Shown: positions 16,282 through 26,199, numbered from the stretch's first letter. The stretch: 64,000 nucleotides of DNA from DATFQI01 sp963831105 (GCA_963831105.1 CAWHOS010000003.1:1240001-1304000); one strand, 5' to 3'. The notes: generated by a model from the sequence alone, not told the origin. Translations and numbers: made by a program.

Positions 16282-18985
16282 GCCGCGGGAAGGTGAGGCA
16301 TCCATGGGCGCCGGCATCGGCGATTCGTCCAGGCTCGCCAGCAGCGCGTCGATCACCCGCGGGTCGAACTGGGTCCCGGCGTTGCGCCGCAGCTCCCCGA
16401 CCGCGTCCTCGAGCGAGAGCGCCGCGCGGTAGGGGCGGTCGCTGGTCATCGCGTGCAGCGCGTCGCAGGCGAGGATGATCCGCGAGCCGAGCGGGATCGC
16501 CTCCCCGGCGAGCTCGTCGGGGTAGCCGCAGCCGTCCCAGCGCTCGTGCTCGTGGCGCACGAGCACCCGCACGCCGGCCAGGAACTCGACCGGCGCGAGG
16601 ATCTGCTCGCCGACGATCGTGTGGCGCTCCATGATCGCCCGCTCCTCGTCGGTGAGCGGGCCCGGCTTGGAGAGGATCGCCTCGGGCACGGCGATCTTGC
16701 CGATGTCGTGGAAGACGGCGGCGAAGCGCAGGTCGCGCAACGCGGCGTCGTCGAGGCCGAGCCGGATCCCGACCTGCTCGGCGTGCTCGACGATCGAGCG
16801 CGCGTGCTCGGCCGTGTAGGCGTCCTTGGCCTCGAGCGCTGCGACGAGCGCCTGCGCCGTGCCGAGGTAGGCGCGCTCGAGCTGCTCGTACAGCGACGCG
16901 GAGCGCAGCGCGGCGCCGACCTGGTCGGCGACCGTCTCGACGAGCCGCACGTCGTCCTCGTCGAACGCCCCGGGCTCGAGCTCCTCGAGGTTGATCACGC
17001 CCCACAGGTCCTCGCCGACCCACAGCGGGACGACGAGCTCCGAGCGGACGTCGGTCGTCTCGTCCGTCGGGTTGTACTCGGGCTGGTCGTAGACGTCCTC
17101 GACCAGCACGGGGCGCTTGGAGCGCAGGCAGCGGCCGATCAGGCCCTGCTCGCGCGGCTGGCTCCAGTGCGCGAGGCCGAGGCGCAGGAAGGCGTCGCCG
17201 CGCACGGCCGCGGCGCTGACGCGCCCGTCGCGGTCGCGCACGATCGCGCACAGGAAGTAGCCGAAGGCGCGGTGCAGCTCCTCCACGGTGGCCTCGAGGA
17301 TCGCCTCGACGTCGGTCATGCCGGCCAGCCGGGCGCCGAGCTCGTTGGCCAGCCCGAGCTGGCGCGAGCGCTTGCGCAGGCGCTGCTCGCGCTCGGCGGC
17401 GTCGAAGGTCATCGGCGGCGCGGGGACGGGCGGGGCCGGCGGCGAGACGTCGCCGGGGCGGGTGAAGCGGCCGCGCTGCCAGTCCTGCGGGACGACCGAG
17501 AACGGGTGCGCGGAGCCGCGGGCACCGGTCTGCTTGCCGTGCATGAGCGCGCGGTCGGCGCGGGCGACGAGCTCGGAGGCGGAGAGGCCCGGATCCCAGG
17601 TGGCCACGCCGGCGGTCGCGCCGGCCGCGTCGCCCTCGATGAACTCCGCGATCGCGGCGGCGATCCGGTCGACCGCGCGGGCGGCGATCTCCTGCGCGAC
17701 GTCCTCGTCGGCGGAGGTGACGATCAGCGCGAACTCGTCGCCGCCGTAGCGGGCGGCCACGTCGTAGGGGCGGATGCCGCTGCGCAGCGCGGAGCCGACG
17801 CGGCGCAGGACCTCGTCGCCGGTCAGATGCCCGTGCAGCTCGTTGACCTGCTTGAAGTGGTCGAGGTCGATCAGCACCAGCGATGGCGCTTCGGTGGCGC
17901 CGCGGGCGGCGCGCTCGATCTCGCGCCCGAGCTGCTCGTGCAGCGCGGCGTGGTTGAGGCAGCCCGTGAGCGAGTCGGTCTGCGCGGCGCGGGCGAGGTA
18001 GGCGTGGGCGCTGGCGTTGCGGCAGGCGACGCCGGCGAGCTCCGTGAAGGTCTCGAGCACCGCGAGGTCCTCGGTGCCGACCGTGTGCGCGCGCTCCCAG
18101 CCGACGCTGAGCACGCCGCGCAGCTCGCCGTCCCACCCGAACGGGACCGCCAGCGCGGCGCGCACGCGCCGGAACGGCGAGTCGGCCGGGAGGGTCGCGA
18201 CCGACTGGTAGTCGTTGGTGAGCATCGGGCGGCCGCGCTCGACCACCTGGCCGGCGAGGCCGGTGCCCGTCCTGCAGCGGCCAGCCGAGGAACTCCGGCG
18301 GCAGCCCGGCGATGCCGCCGACGACGAACCCGTCGGCCGGCGTGCCGTGGTAGACGGCGGCGTTGTCGGCGTCGAGCAGGCCCATCGCCTCCTCGCAGAT
18401 GCGGTTGAGCAGCGGCTCGAGCTCGAGCGACTCGTTGAGCGTCTTTGCCGCGCGCGTGAGCGCGAGCTGGCGGGCCATGCGCGCCTCGTGCGTCTCCGCC
18501 TGCCGGCGGCTGCCGAGCGCAGCGGCGGCCGCGTTGACGAACACCTCGCCGAGATGGTCGTGCTGGTCGAAGCAGGCGCACGGCTTGGCGCCCGCGAGCA
18601 GCAGGATGTCGGCGCCGACGGCGATCAGCTGGCCCGCGCCCGGCCGGGCGTCGGGCGCGAGCGTGCCCGTGAGCGCGGCCGCGGTGTCCACGTCGAGCGG
18701 CGAGCGGGCGAGCCGGCCCGCGACGAAGTCCTCCAGGGCGGGCAGCGCCGCGATGTTGTGCAGCTCCCCGTCGGGGCTGCCGGCGCCGGTCGAGGCGATC
18801 ACGCTCACGCGCCGGTCCGCCTCGGCCAGCTCGAGCAGCAGCACGCTCGGCACGCCGAAGTAGCGCGCGGTCTCCTCGACCACGGCGGAGCGGACGTCCA
18901 AGGCATCGGGAGACCCTCCCGCGGGCGCGAGCAGGCGGGACACCGCCAGCACGGCGTCGGAGGGGCTGCAGTCCTTGGGATCCAC
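16279..18985 (-). CDS. GAF-GGDEF-GAF-HD-GYP cyclic-di-GMP protein (frameshift)
   Basis: Composite of about 901 residues once one extra base at 18266-18268 is removed. Order: N-terminal GAF-like region, second GAF (about 190-330), GGDEF diguanylate cyclase with intact YGGDEF near 415, third GAF, then HD-GYP phosphodiesterase with FHDIGKIAVPE. In the HD-GYP signature the usual HHExxDGxGYP reads EHERWDGCGYP, so one metal-ligand histidine is glutamate and phosphodiesterase activity may be altered. Soluble, no membrane segment; GAF domains suggest control by a small ligand. GTG start at 18985. Confidence 0.87.
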
Positions 18986-19070
18986 GTGATTCCCTGCTTC
19001 TCTTCTCGACGCCGGACGGCAAGCCTTTACACTGGACCGCCACGGCGGGCCTGGAACGCGCCCGCCCCAA

Positions 19071-19160
19071 GGAGAGGTGGCCGAGTGGCTGAAGGCACTC
19101 GCCTGCTAAGCGAGTATGGGGCGGAAAGCTCCATCGCGGGTTCGAATCCCGCCCTCTCCG
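19071..19160 (+). tRNA. tRNA-Ser (anticodon GCT)
   Basis: Acceptor GGAGAGG pairs with CCTCTCC, discriminator G. Anticodon stem-loop ACTCGCCTGCTAAGCGAGT gives GCT. Long variable arm, T arm GGGTTCGAATCCC. CCA not encoded. 90 nt. Confidence 0.96.
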
Positions 19161-19206
19161 CTGGCCGACCGCGCCCGGACGCGGTGGCTAGACTGTCCGT
19201 TCCCCT

Positions 19207-19280
<74 letters not shown>

Positions 19281-19460
19281 CTCCGAACGGCGGGTTTTCG
19301 TGTTGACTGCGGAGTCCCGGAAAAGGTCCCGGACCCTGCATCCAGTTGGGCCTATCTGGTCGCCGGGGCCACAGCGCCCGCGGACCGTGGCGGGCGATGC
19401 TACGACCTGGGCGTAAGATAGCCGGGTAGGTCTCATTCCTGACCCGCAAGGAGAACGGCT

Positions 19461-19631
19461 GTGGCAGCGGAACGCGGCACGGGTGGCAACACCGGCGGTA
19501 TCGGTCTCGGCGGCATCCTGGTGATCGTCGGGATCGTGGTCATGTTCGTCTGGAGCTTCTTGATCGGCCTGATCATCGCCCTCGTCGGACTGGTCGCCTT
19601 CGGCGGCTTTGCGAAGGGCAAGTGGTACTGA
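19461..19631 (+). CDS. small glycine-rich membrane protein
   Basis: 56 residues, GTG start with AAGGAGA 7 bases upstream. A Gly-rich N-terminus (AAERGTGGNTGGIG) is followed by about 30 hydrophobic residues able to form one or two membrane helices, ending FAKGKWY. Codon use matches neighbours. Function unknown. The 180 bases between the tRNA-Arg and this gene contain its promoter (TAAGAT near 19422 is a candidate) and nothing else I recognise; the 134 bases after it look empty. Confidence 0.7.
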   Translation: MAAERGTGGNTGGIGLGGILVIVGIVVMFVWSFLIGLIIALVGLVAFGGFAKGKWY

Positions 19632-19765
19632 GGGTCGGGCCGCGACGGCGCGGGGGAGCACGCCGGCCGCGATGGTGAGGCCTTCCCGACGTGGGAGGAC
19701 GAGCGCGGTGTCTCGCCCCAGCAGCTCCCGCTGCCCGAGGACCTTCCCCCCGCCGAACGCGCCGG

Positions 19766-20869
19766 ATGATCGGCGGGACCGACGTCGCGGTCGTCGGCGC
19801 CGGGATCGCCGGCCTGTCGACCGCGCACGCGCTGGTCGAGCGCGGGGCGTCGGTGACGGTGTACGAGCGCGGCCGGCCCGGCGAGGCGCAGTCCGGCGGA
19901 GAGTCGCGGATCTTCCGCCATGCCCACGCCGATCGCCGGCTGGTGGCGCTCGCGTGCGAGGCGCGTCGGGGATGGCGCGACTGGGAGGAGGTGTTCGCCC
20001 GCGAGCTGCTCTCGCGCGACGGCGTGGTCGCGCTCGGTCCGGAGGCCGAGCGGCGGCTGCGCGTGATCGATGAGGCCGGCGGCGTGCGGGCGCGCGCGAT
20101 CGACGCTGCTGAGCTCGCCGAGCGCCTCCCGCCGCTCGCGCCGTACGAGGGCTTCGCGATGCTCGACGAGGACGGCGGCGTGCTGCGCGTCCGGGCCGCG
20201 ATCGAGGCGCTGGCCTGCGCGCTGCACGATGCGCTCGTGTTCGACGAGGTCCTCTCTGTGCGGGCGACGCCGAGCGGCAGGGCCGAGGTGCGCGCAGGCG
20301 GCGTGACGGCCGAGCACGAGCGCGTCGTGCTCTGCGCGGGCGCCGACACGGCGGCACTGGCCCGCGGCGCCGGGCTGCCGCTGCCCGTCCGCCATTCCGC
20401 GCACGTGCGCCTCGCCTTCCGCGCGCGCGAGGAACTGCTCACGCAGCCGGCGTGCCTGCTCGACCGCAGCGGCGCCTTCGGCGAGCCCGCCGCTTACGGC
20501 GATCCGCTGCCCGGCGACCGCGCCTACGCCGTCGGGCTCGGCGAGGCCCTGGTGCACGAGGACGGCAGCCTCTCCGACCCCGCCGCCCTCCCGGCGCTCG
20601 CGGGACGCATCGTCGGCTACGTCGCCCGGGCGCTTCCCGGACTCGAGACCGAGCCGTGCGACGTCCGCCACTGCCGGGCGAGCGAGCTGCCGTGGAGCCC
20701 GGACGGGATCGCGGTCTGGGAGCTCGGTGGCCTGGTCGTCCTAGCGGGCAACAACCTCTTCAAGCACGCCCCCGCGCTCGGCCGCGCGCTCGCCGGCGCG
20801 GCGCTCGGCGACGGCCTGGAGCCGATCCTCCACCCCGAGGCCAAGCTCGGGATGGAACTGCAGGCGTGA
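19766..20869 (+). CDS. FAD-dependent amine/amino acid oxidase (DAO family)
   Basis: 367-residue flavoenzyme of the sarcosine oxidase / D-amino-acid oxidase superfamily. The dinucleotide-binding motif VAVVGAGIAGLSTAHALVERG opens the protein, with GESRIFRHAHAD, close to the covalent-FAD-enzyme motif of MSOX/MTOX relatives, near residue 48. C-terminal VVLAGNNLFKHAPALGRALA is the second FAD-contacting block. Probably oxidises an N-methyl or primary amine, producing peroxide; substrate unknown. ATG 19766 was chosen as the last start before the FAD motif; no good ribosome-binding site is visible. Confidence 0.82.
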   Translation: MIGGTDVAVVGAGIAGLSTAHALVERGASVTVYERGRPGEAQSGGESRIFRHAHADRRLVALACEARRGWRDWEEVFARELLSRDGVVALGPEAERRLRVIDEAGGVRARAIDAAELAERLPPLAPYEGFAMLDEDGGVLRVRAAIEALACALHDALVFDEVLSVRATPSGRAEVRAGGVTAEHERVVLCAGADTAALARGAGLPLPVRHSAHVRLAFRAREELLTQPACLLDRSGAFGEPAAYGDPLPGDRAYAVGLGEALVHEDGSLSDPAALPALAGRIVGYVARALPGLETEPCDVRHCRASELPWSPDGIAVWELGGLVVLAGNNLFKHAPALGRALAGAALGDGLEPILHPEAKLGMELQA

Positions 20870-20928
20870 CGGCTACCGGCGGACGGGCACAAGGCGAGCT
20901 GGAGCCAGGTCAACCGGAAGGACGCGCG

Positions 20929-20934
20929 TAGGAT
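20929..20934 (+). promoter_or_regulatory. -10 hexamer before 20944
   Basis: TAGGAT, 9 bases before the ATG of the beta-propeller gene and no Shine-Dalgarno between; fits a leaderless or near-leaderless start. Confidence 0.45.
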
Positions 20935-20943
20935 GCCGTCACG

Positions 20944-22065
20944 ATGACCGAGTTGCTCGTCGGTACGAGGAAGGGCCTGTTCGTACTCGAGGGCGAGCCG
21001 GGCACGCCGTTCGAGGTGACGGCTCGGGCGTTCGCGGGCGACCCGGTCGAGTACGCGCTCCGCGATCCGCGTTCGGGACGCGTGCACGCGTCGGTCACCT
21101 CGCCCTTCTACGGGCCGAAGATCTTCTACACGGACGACCTCGCGGCGGACTGGGAGCAGGCTGCCGGCGTCTCACTGCCCGGACGCGACGCCGTGCTCGA
21201 GCGGATCTGGGTGATCGTGACCGCCGAGGCCGACGGCGCGCTTTACGCCGGCGGAGATCCGGGCGTGCTGTTCGAGAGCCGTGACGGCGGCGCGAGCTGG
21301 CAGCTCAACCGCGCGCTCTGGAACCACCCGACAAGATCGAAGTGGCAACCCGGGGCCGGCGGGCTCTGTCTGCACTCGATCGCGACCTGGCCCGGTGAGC
21401 CCGGGCGGCTCGCGGTGGGCATCTCCGCCGCCGGCGTGTGGCTGACCGACGACGGAGGCGCGACCTGGCGCAGCGGCAACGCGGGCATCGTCCCGCGGTA
21501 TCTGCCCGAAGACGTGCCGGAGGACGAGATCGCTCTCTGCGTGCACCGCCTGCAGCGCGCGCCGACGCAGCCGGAGCGGATCTTCATGCAGTTCCACGGC
21601 GGCGTCTATCGCTCCGACGACGCGGGGGAGTCGTGGCACGACATCGCTCCCGGCCTGCCGTCGGACTTCGGATTCCCGCTCGCGCTCGACCCCGCCGACG
21701 CGGCCAGCGCGTACGTGATCCCGCTCGTGGCCGACACCGACCGCGTGACGCCCGAGGGCCGCGTGCGGGTGTACGAGACGCGCGACGCGGGCGCGAGCTG
21801 GTCCCCGCGCGGTGACGGCCTCCCGGCCGAGAACGCCTACCTCACGGTCCTTCGCGAGGCGTTCGACTGGGTCGGCGAGAGCACGGCCCTCGAGCTCTAC
21901 TTCGGCGCGACCTCGGGAACCGTCTACGGGTCGGGCGACGCGGGGGCGAGCTGGTTCGACGTGGCGACGAACCTTCCGCCGGTTCACTCGATCGCCGTTT
22001 CCCGGGACTCAGCGGGGCTCGACCGGGATCTCGACGGTGAGGGTGGTTCCGCCGCCGGGGGGTGA
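20944..22065 (+). CDS. BNR/sialidase-like beta-propeller protein
   Basis: 373 residues, no signal peptide. Repeated Asp-box-like motifs typical of BNR/sialidase propellers: SRDGGASWQL, TDDGGATWRS, SDDAGESWHD, TRDAGASWSP and GSGDAGASWFD, spaced about 50-90 residues apart. It starts MTELLVGTRKGLFVLEG, like the WD40/YVTN 'glycosyl hydrolase' proteins of actinobacteria. A catalytic role is not shown; a scaffold or sugar-binding role is equally possible. Its last 57 bases overlap the convergent kinase gene. Confidence 0.78.
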   Translation: MTELLVGTRKGLFVLEGEPGTPFEVTARAFAGDPVEYALRDPRSGRVHASVTSPFYGPKIFYTDDLAADWEQAAGVSLPGRDAVLERIWVIVTAEADGALYAGGDPGVLFESRDGGASWQLNRALWNHPTRSKWQPGAGGLCLHSIATWPGEPGRLAVGISAAGVWLTDDGGATWRSGNAGIVPRYLPEDVPEDEIALCVHRLQRAPTQPERIFMQFHGGVYRSDDAGESWHDIAPGLPSDFGFPLALDPADAASAYVIPLVADTDRVTPEGRVRVYETRDAGASWSPRGDGLPAENAYLTVLREAFDWVGESTALELYFGATSGTVYGSGDAGASWFDVATNLPPVHSIAVSRDSAGLDRDLDGEGGSAAGG

Positions 22066-22704
22066 GTCGAGCTCGAGGTGACCGTCAAGTGCGTCGACGC
22101 GATCGCGGAGACCGCGGAGGCCGCTTCCCGTTGACGCGTCCGCGCCGCCCACGCCGTCGTCGCGAACCTGCAGTCGGAGGCAGCCGTTCTCGAGTGAGAG
22201 CTCCACGAAGGCCTCGGTGGCGTTCGCGTACTTGGCGACGTTGGTCAGCGCTTCGGCGGTGACGAAGTACGCGCACGCCTCGACGCTCTGGCAGAGCCGG
22301 TCAGAGGGCACGCCGCTGATCTGCACCGGCACGGGAGCGCGCGTGGCGAGTGCCTCCAGCGCCGCGCGGAGCCCGCGGTCGCTGAGCAGCGCCGGGTGGA
22401 TGCCCCGCGCCAGCTCGCGCAGCTCGTCGATGGCGAGCTGGGCCTCCTCCCGCGCCTGGGCCACCAGCTCGGCCGCGCCCGCGGGATCGTTTGCGATCCG
22501 CGACTGGGCGAGGCGGAGGGTGAGGGTCACGGCGACCAGCCGCTGTTGGGCGCCGTCGTGGAGATCACGCTCGATCCGCCGGCGCTCCTCGTCGGCGGCG
22601 GTGAGGATGCGCTGCCGGGCGTCGCGCAGGTCATCGACCCGAGTGCGCAGCGCGCGTGCACGCCGCGACTCGGGGGACTCGCCGGGGAAGCGGAGCTGGG
22701 GCAT
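22009..22704 (-). CDS. NarL-type sensor histidine kinase lacking a sensor domain
   Basis: 231 residues. A short N-terminal coiled segment leads to the HisKA_3 box ERDLHDGAQQRLVAV (phospho-acceptor His about 48) and a HATPase domain with NVAKYANAT, DDGVGGAD and GSGLRGLRDRVDALDG. There is no transmembrane, GAF or PAS region and no response regulator beside it, so it must take its signal from another protein or be a kinase remnant. TAGCCT at the complement of 22714-22719 is 9 bases before its ATG. Confidence 0.87.
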   Translation of the reverse strand: MPQLRFPGESPESRRARALRTRVDDLRDARQRILTAADEERRRIERDLHDGAQQRLVAVTLTLRLAQSRIANDPAGAAELVAQAREEAQLAIDELRELARGIHPALLSDRGLRAALEALATRAPVPVQISGVPSDRLCQSVEACAYFVTAEALTNVAKYANATEAFVELSLENGCLRLQVRDDGVGGADASTGSGLRGLRDRVDALDGHLELDSPPGGGTTLTVEIPVEPR

Positions 22705-22713
22705 CGGATCTGC

Positions 22714-22719
22714 AGGCTA
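22714..22719 (-). promoter_or_regulatory. -10 hexamer before kinase 22704
   Basis: TAGCCT on the complement, 9 bases upstream of the ATG. Confidence 0.4.
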
Positions 22720-22758
22720 CCGCCCGCCCGATCGGGTCCGTGCGGCGGATCGCCGCCG

Positions 22759-23646
22759 CTACTTCCAGCGGTTGATGAACTCGGCCGTCGCCGGGTTGAC
22801 GTCGTCGGGGTTCGAGGCGCTCAGGAAGTGCCGGCCGCCCTCGACGATGCGAAGCTCGGCACCGGGGCTGTTGACGAAGAGCTTCATCTCCTCCTCGGCA
22901 TTGACGACGGAGTAGACCGGGTCTTCGGTGCCGTGCATCCGCAGGACCGGGCATTTCACGCTGTCGAGCCGGCCGTGCAAGCCGTCGCGGTCACGCAGGT
23001 TGATGGAGCTGATCCGGACGAGCTTTCGCCCTGTGTCGCCGGTGTAGTTCTTCTGGTAGGTGGCGTGCCAGAAGGCGCGCTCCTCGGGCGGCACGTCCTC
23101 GCCCAAGCCCTCCTTGAGGACGGCGTCGACGAGCTCGATCGGGATCACCCAGTCCTCACCGACGGGCTCGGCGAGTGCGTCGATGGCCGGCGTGCAGAAT
23201 TCGATGCCGTCCCAGCAACCCAGGTCGCGGCTGCGTTGGCTCTCGAAGTCCATCGAGGTGCCGAGCGGGATGATGCCCTTCACGGTGCCGGGGGCGAGGA
23301 TGGCCATGCGGGCCGCTATCCATCCGCCTTGCGAGGTGCCGAGGGCGAACGCCTCGGGGATGTCGAGTGCGTCGAGGACCTGCAGGTTGGCGATGGCCGA
23401 GTCCCAGTAGGTGAAGTGCTCGTACGAGGCGCGGGTCTGGCCGTGGCCGTATGGCTCGATTGCGAGCAGGTTGGCGGTGGCGGTGAGCTCCTCGTCCTCG
23501 AACTGGGGCCGGTACTGCTCGACGGAGGTGGTGAACGAGTTGACCATGACCAGCGTGGGGAGCGAGGCGTCGTAGGCCTTCCCGAGCTTGTAGCCGATGG
23601 TCGAGGTGCCGAGGTGGGGCACAGCGATCGTCTCTGCGTTGCTCAT
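22759..23646 (-). CDS. alpha/beta-hydrolase
   Basis: 295-residue cytoplasmic hydrolase. Oxyanion region VMVNSFTTSVEQYRPQFED, nucleophile elbow GTSQGGWIAARMA (Ser about 114), acid in MHGTEDPVYSV and catalytic histidine in VEGGRHFLSASNP. It resembles the broad haloperoxidase/epoxide-hydrolase-like group; substrate unknown. Start ATG 23646 is preceded by GGGAGAG. The 290 bases up to the divergent kinase at 23937 hold both promoters and no gene I can support. Confidence 0.82.
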   Translation of the reverse strand: MSNAETIAVPHLGTSTIGYKLGKAYDASLPTLVMVNSFTTSVEQYRPQFEDEELTATANLLAIEPYGHGQTRASYEHFTYWDSAIANLQVLDALDIPEAFALGTSQGGWIAARMAILAPGTVKGIIPLGTSMDFESQRSRDLGCWDGIEFCTPAIDALAEPVGEDWVIPIELVDAVLKEGLGEDVPPEERAFWHATYQKNYTGDTGRKLVRISSINLRDRDGLHGRLDSVKCPVLRMHGTEDPVYSVVNAEEEMKLFVNSPGAELRIVEGGRHFLSASNPDDVNPATAEFINRWK

Positions 23647-23924
23647 GATCTCTCCCGTCTGAGGAACCGGCGCACGGCAGATCAGCCGGAGCGTGGTCGG
23701 CCTGGGATCATGGCCTCCGCGCCCGCGACCGGTCAAGCGGCGCGTCACCACAGGTGCCGCCAGGGCGCCGTCGTCGCGGCGGGCGTGACGCTCGGGATGC
23801 GTGCGAAGTCAACCGGCGGCCCGCTTGGAAGCGCTCGCGAACGCACACGGTTCTGCAGGCCTCCGGCCAGAGTGGGCGGTGACGGTATGCGGTCCGCATC
23901 TCGTTTTCGGCTTCTCTCTCGCCG

Positions 23925-23930
23925 TATCCT
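23925..23930 (+). promoter_or_regulatory. -10 hexamer before 23937
   Basis: TATCCT, 6 bases before the GTG; the closest match to the actinobacterial -10 in the window and consistent with a leaderless mRNA. Confidence 0.5.
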
Positions 23931-23936
23931 CCGGTC

Positions 23937-25037
23937 GTGACCGAACGCGTCGCCGCAGCCGGGCCTGAGCACTGGGGAGACGATCCGAAGCTCGTCGAGC
24001 TGCTCGGCATGCAGGGGGCGGTCGAGTTCCGCGCTCTGCTCGATGGCTTCCCTGACGCGGTCGGGGTTCTCTGGGCGCTGCGGGATGCTCGCGGGCGGAT
24101 CGTCGACTTCGCGTTCGGCTACGGGAATCCCACGATGTTGCGCGCGTTCCGGCTCTCGGCCGCGACGCGGGAGCGCTATACGCTGCTGGAGGCGCTGCCG
24201 CGGATGCGCGACAGTCGCGCCTTCGACGCCTACGTCCGGGTGTGCGAGTCCGGCGAGTCGTGGGTCAAGGAGGTCACGTACGACACGCCGTTCGGCGACG
24301 GCTACATGCTCGGGACGTTCGTGAACCGCACGGCCAAGCTCGGCGACGGGGTCGTGAACTTTCTCACCGATGTGACCGAGCAGCGGCGGATGGAGGCCGA
24401 GCTGCGCAGCTATGCCGACGTCGTGGCGCACGACTTGAGCGAGCCGGTGGCAGGGATATCGATGCTCGTGGGGCTGCTCGAGCGGCGCGCGGAGCAGCCG
24501 CCGTCGCCGGCAGTGCTGCGGCAGTTGCACTCGAGCGCGGAGCGAGCGCGCGATCTGATCGACGGCGTGCTGGACTACGCGCGGGCGGGCGAGCTGAGCC
24601 GGGAGCCCGTCATGCTCGGCGAGCTGATGGCTGAGGCGGCCGAGGATCTACGCGTGCGGCTTGATGAGGTCCGCGCGACGCTCGAGGTAGGTGAGCTCCC
24701 GCAGGTTCAGGGTGACCGACGGCAGCTGCGCCGCGTGTTGCAGAACGTGCTCGCGAACGCGGTGAAGTTCCGCGGCGATGCGCCGCTGCGGGTCGAGGTC
24801 TCGGCCGTGCGCGACAGTCAGGAGTGGGTCATGACGATCTGCGACAACGGCGTCGGCGTCGACCCCGCGCAGGCGACCCGGATCTTCAGCATGTTCTCGC
24901 GCGCGAACGTGCAAGTCGAGGGCGCGGGGATCGGGCTGGCGGTGTGCCGGCGCATCATCGAGGCCCACGGCGGGCGCATCTGGGTCGAGCCCGCCGACGG
25001 TGGCGGCAGCGCGTTCCGCTTCACCCTTCCGCGCTGA
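23937..25037 (+). CDS. PAS-domain sensor histidine kinase
   Basis: 366 residues, soluble. PAS-like domain (about 30-150), then HisKA with VVAHDLSEPVAGISMLVGLL (phospho-acceptor His about 165), then HATPase with NVLANAVKFRG (N box), ICDNGVGVDP (G1), MFSRANVQVEGAGIGLAVCR (F/G2) and a final AFRFTLPR. The architecture resembles phytochrome-type or light/redox-responsive kinases. No response regulator is adjacent. Starts with GTG and no leader. Confidence 0.88.
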   Translation: MTERVAAAGPEHWGDDPKLVELLGMQGAVEFRALLDGFPDAVGVLWALRDARGRIVDFAFGYGNPTMLRAFRLSAATRERYTLLEALPRMRDSRAFDAYVRVCESGESWVKEVTYDTPFGDGYMLGTFVNRTAKLGDGVVNFLTDVTEQRRMEAELRSYADVVAHDLSEPVAGISMLVGLLERRAEQPPSPAVLRQLHSSAERARDLIDGVLDYARAGELSREPVMLGELMAEAAEDLRVRLDEVRATLEVGELPQVQGDRRQLRRVLQNVLANAVKFRGDAPLRVEVSAVRDSQEWVMTICDNGVGVDPAQATRIFSMFSRANVQVEGAGIGLAVCRRIIEAHGGRIWVEPADGGGSAFRFTLPR

Positions 25038-25044
25038 CGGCCGC

Positions 25045-26199
25045 TCACCAGTCGGCGGAGCTCTCGGCCTCGTGGGCGGCCCGGCGGTAGCGGGCCTCCT
25101 CGCGGCGGATCAGATCCGGGTTGGTGTCGCGGGCGTGTGCGAGCTCGAGCGTCAGCGTCTGGAGCGCGCCCGCGCCGGCGAGCAGTCCGGCGAAGCGGGG
25201 GTCGACGCGGTCGGGGCCGGGGAGCTCGAGGACGAGTCGCCCGGCGGGGGTCAGCTCCGCGGGGAGCATCCGGTCGTAGGCGTCCGAGAGGAGCCCGGCG
25301 ACGGGGAGGCCGATCGCGCCGGCGGCGCGGGCGACGAGGGCGGCCCGGCGGGCGATGCGCTCTCGTTCCGGGTGGTCCGTGATCGCCACGAGGATGAGCG
25401 CGTCGGCCGGCTCGTGGCCGGCGAGCTGCCCGTGCAGGACCGTCTCGAGCTCGAGCGCGATCGTGGGCAGGCGGGCGCCCTCGGCGATCTTCAGGGCCAG
25501 CTCGCGGGCGGTGGTGTGGTCGGCCTGGGCTCCGGCGCAGAGCACGACGCGGCTGCCGGCCAGGCGGGCGGCGACCGCCGCGGCGTCCGGGAGCCTCGTC
25601 GCGTGCTCGAGGAGCTTGCGCGCCGCGGCCGGCTCCGCGCCGGGACCGCCGAGGCGGGCGGCGAGCACGGCGCCCGCGGCCAGCGCGGAGGTGTAGGCCA
25701 TCGTGTGGCACCACGAGTCGTCGTGGCGGGGCGTGACGAGCAGCTGCTCGGCGTCCCGGGCGACCGCGCCGCCGGGCTGGTTGGTGATCGCGATCGTGTG
25801 CGCGCCGGCCGCGCGCGCGGCGTGCAGGGCCAGGTTGGTCGCGCGCGTCCCGCCGTCGTGCGAGACCGCCAGGCACACGCCGGGCGAGGGATCGAGCGCG
25901 GCGCTCATCGCCGGCCGCGCCCGCACGAGCGCCGGGTGCCCGGAGTGGACGGCCGCCGACAGCAGCGCGGCGATCGCATGCGCGGCGTGCTCGGAGGTGC
26001 CGCACCCGCAGACGGTGACCGGGCGATCGTCCTCGAGCGCGGCGGCGATCGCCTCGGCGGCGGCCGGGGTGTCGGGCGGCGGGCTGCTCAGCAGCGCCTC
26101 GACCACGGCCGGCTGGGCGGCGATCATCTCCTGCATCACCCAGGGCGGCCCGGCCCGCAGCTCGGGGAAGTCCTCGGTGTGCCAGTCGTGGTCGCTCAT
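25045..26199 (-). CDS. tandem SIS-domain sugar isomerase-like protein
   Basis: 384 residues with two SIS (sugar phosphate isomerase) domains, the arrangement of the GlmS C-terminal half, AgaS and FrlB. First domain: VTVCGCGTSEHAAHA and AVSHDGGTRATNLAL; linker AMAYTSALAAGA region; second domain: VVLCAGAQADHTTARELALK and VHGQLAGHEPADALI, near which family members bind the sugar phosphate. No glutaminase domain. Likely an amino-sugar phosphate isomerase or deaminase. C-terminus is 8 bases from the convergent kinase stop. Confidence 0.8.
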   Translation of the reverse strand: MSDHDWHTEDFPELRAGPPWVMQEMIAAQPAVVEALLSSPPPDTPAAAEAIAAALEDDRPVTVCGCGTSEHAAHAIAALLSAAVHSGHPALVRARPAMSAALDPSPGVCLAVSHDGGTRATNLALHAARAAGAHTIAITNQPGGAVARDAEQLLVTPRHDDSWCHTMAYTSALAAGAVLAARLGGPGAEPAAARKLLEHATRLPDAAAVAARLAGSRVVLCAGAQADHTTARELALKIAEGARLPTIALELETVLHGQLAGHEPADALILVAITDHPERERIARRAALVARAAGAIGLPVAGLLSDAYDRMLPAELTPAGRLVLELPGPDRVDPRFAGLLAGAGALQTLTLELAHARDTNPDLIRREEARYRRAAHEAESSADW

